From Paracoccaceae bacterium (GTDB lineage Bacteria > Pseudomonadota > Alphaproteobacteria > Rhodobacterales > Rhodobacteraceae): a stretch of DNA of 5,351 nucleotides. The notes under the pieces are model-generated. The model did no database searches. It was not told where the DNA came from and was given only the letters and a program-made list of their open reading frames with translations. The position numbers and the translations under genes were made by a program. Shown in pieces: positions 5,012 through 5,351 of this stretch (the stretch's first letter is position 1; each line of letters begins with the position of its first letter). Location of the stretch: positions 1-5,351 of the forward strand of contig WFTU01000104.1 of assembly GCA_015485375.1 (NCBI GenBank). The letters run 5' to 3'.

Positions 5012-5016
5012 ATGGT

Positions 5017-5351
5017 ATGAGTGATCTGGATTTTGACACGTTTTTGAAAACCGATATCCGCGTCGGGCGGGTGCTGCGGGCGGAGCCTTACCCCGAGGCA
5101 CGCAAACCGGCGATCAAGCTGTGGGTGGATTTCGGGTCGGAGATTGGCGAGAAAAAGACCTCGGCACAAATCACGGCACATTATACGCCGGATGATCTGG
5201 TCGGGCGGATGGTGCTGGGGGTGGTGAATTTCCCGCCGCGCCAGATCGGCAAATTCATGTCGGAGTTTCTGGTGCTGGGCGTGCCGGATGCCGAAGGCGG
5301 GATTGTGTTGATCGCGCCGGATCAGGATGTGCCGCTTGGCGGGCGGATGCA
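5017..5351 (+). CDS. csaA: tRNA-binding protein CsaA, last codon(s) beyond window
   Basis: 111 codons are visible and the family is about 110-115 residues, so only the last one or few codons and the stop are missing. It is a single OB-fold tRNA-binding domain. Seen: FLKTDIRVGRVLRAEPYPEA (9-28), which continues with Arg29, Lys30 and Pro31, then IKLWVDFG (33-40), KKTSAQIT (46-53), VVNFPPRQIGKFMSEFLVLG (69-88) and IVLIAPDQDVPLGGRM (96-111). Family knowledge: CsaA is a small dimeric cytoplasmic protein that binds tRNA and was described in Bacillus as chaperone-like with a role in protein export; the role in alphaproteobacteria is not established. It lies just after the phaP terminator with only 18 bases between, so its promoter is not evident. 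Read-through, or transcription from farther upstream, is possible. Confidence 0.95.
   Translation, partial: MSDLDFDTFLKTDIRVGRVLRAEPYPEARKPAIKLWVDFGSEIGEKKTSAQITAHYTPDDLVGRMVLGVVNFPPRQIGKFMSEFLVLGVPDAEGGIVLIAPDQDVPLGGRM

Noticed and set aside
5012..5020. Two-codon reading frame ATG GTA TGA overlapping the csaA start
   Set aside because: Its ATG directly abuts the ribosome binding site with no spacing, so initiation there is unlikely. It is probably chance.

Overview
The window looks like a chromosomal housekeeping stretch from a GC-rich alphaproteobacterium, most likely of the order Rhodobacterales (Roseobacter/Paracoccaceae type). This rests on the protein families and their style: a UbiK-family BMFP protein that starts MQSRNRIFDD, a YbjN-domain protein of the alphaproteobacterial type, a Phasin_2-type phasin, and the run lgt - MidA-type methyltransferase - pgeF. 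The order is assigned from remembered family sequences, not from a search.

Left half (about 1-2387, minus strand): a compact three-gene operon read right to left. lgt (prolipoprotein diacylglyceryl transferase) has a strong ribosome binding site. A MidA/NDUFAF7-type SAM methyltransferase follows with a 4-base ATGA overlap. pgeF (peptidoglycan editing factor) starts 23 bases before the methyltransferase stop and runs off the left edge. The overlaps point to translational coupling. Two products serve the cell envelope and one probably serves respiratory complex I.

Centre (2388-2501): a 114-base divergent intergenic region between lgt and ubiK. It holds two adjacent perfect palindromes and a weak promoter candidate.

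Right half (2502-5351, plus strand): ubiK (ubiquinone biosynthesis accessory factor) followed by a good intrinsic terminator; a 139-base AT-rich leader; a YbjN-domain gene; proC (last step of proline synthesis) 33 bases further on; a regulatory region; a phasin gene (phaP) with its own sigma70-type promoter and terminator; and csaA (tRNA-binding/chaperone-like protein), cut by the right edge one or a few codons before its end.

The most interesting part is 4357-4481, upstream of phaP. A perfect TTGACA box and TATATA lie 17 bases apart. A TGC-N3-GCA palindrome sits inside the promoter spacer. Upstream are two 19-base direct repeats (one mismatch, 35-base period) and a further palindrome, TGCTGCAGCA. 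These TGC/GCA-rich elements resemble the sites bound by PhaR, the polyhydroxyalkanoate-responsive repressor of phasin genes in Rhodobacter and Paracoccus. I therefore read the region as a PhaR-type operator array. No phaR, phaC or phaZ gene is in the window, so this phasin is apart from at least its immediate usual partners. I see no mobile element, CRISPR array, tRNA or rRNA, and no convincing new multi-gene system.
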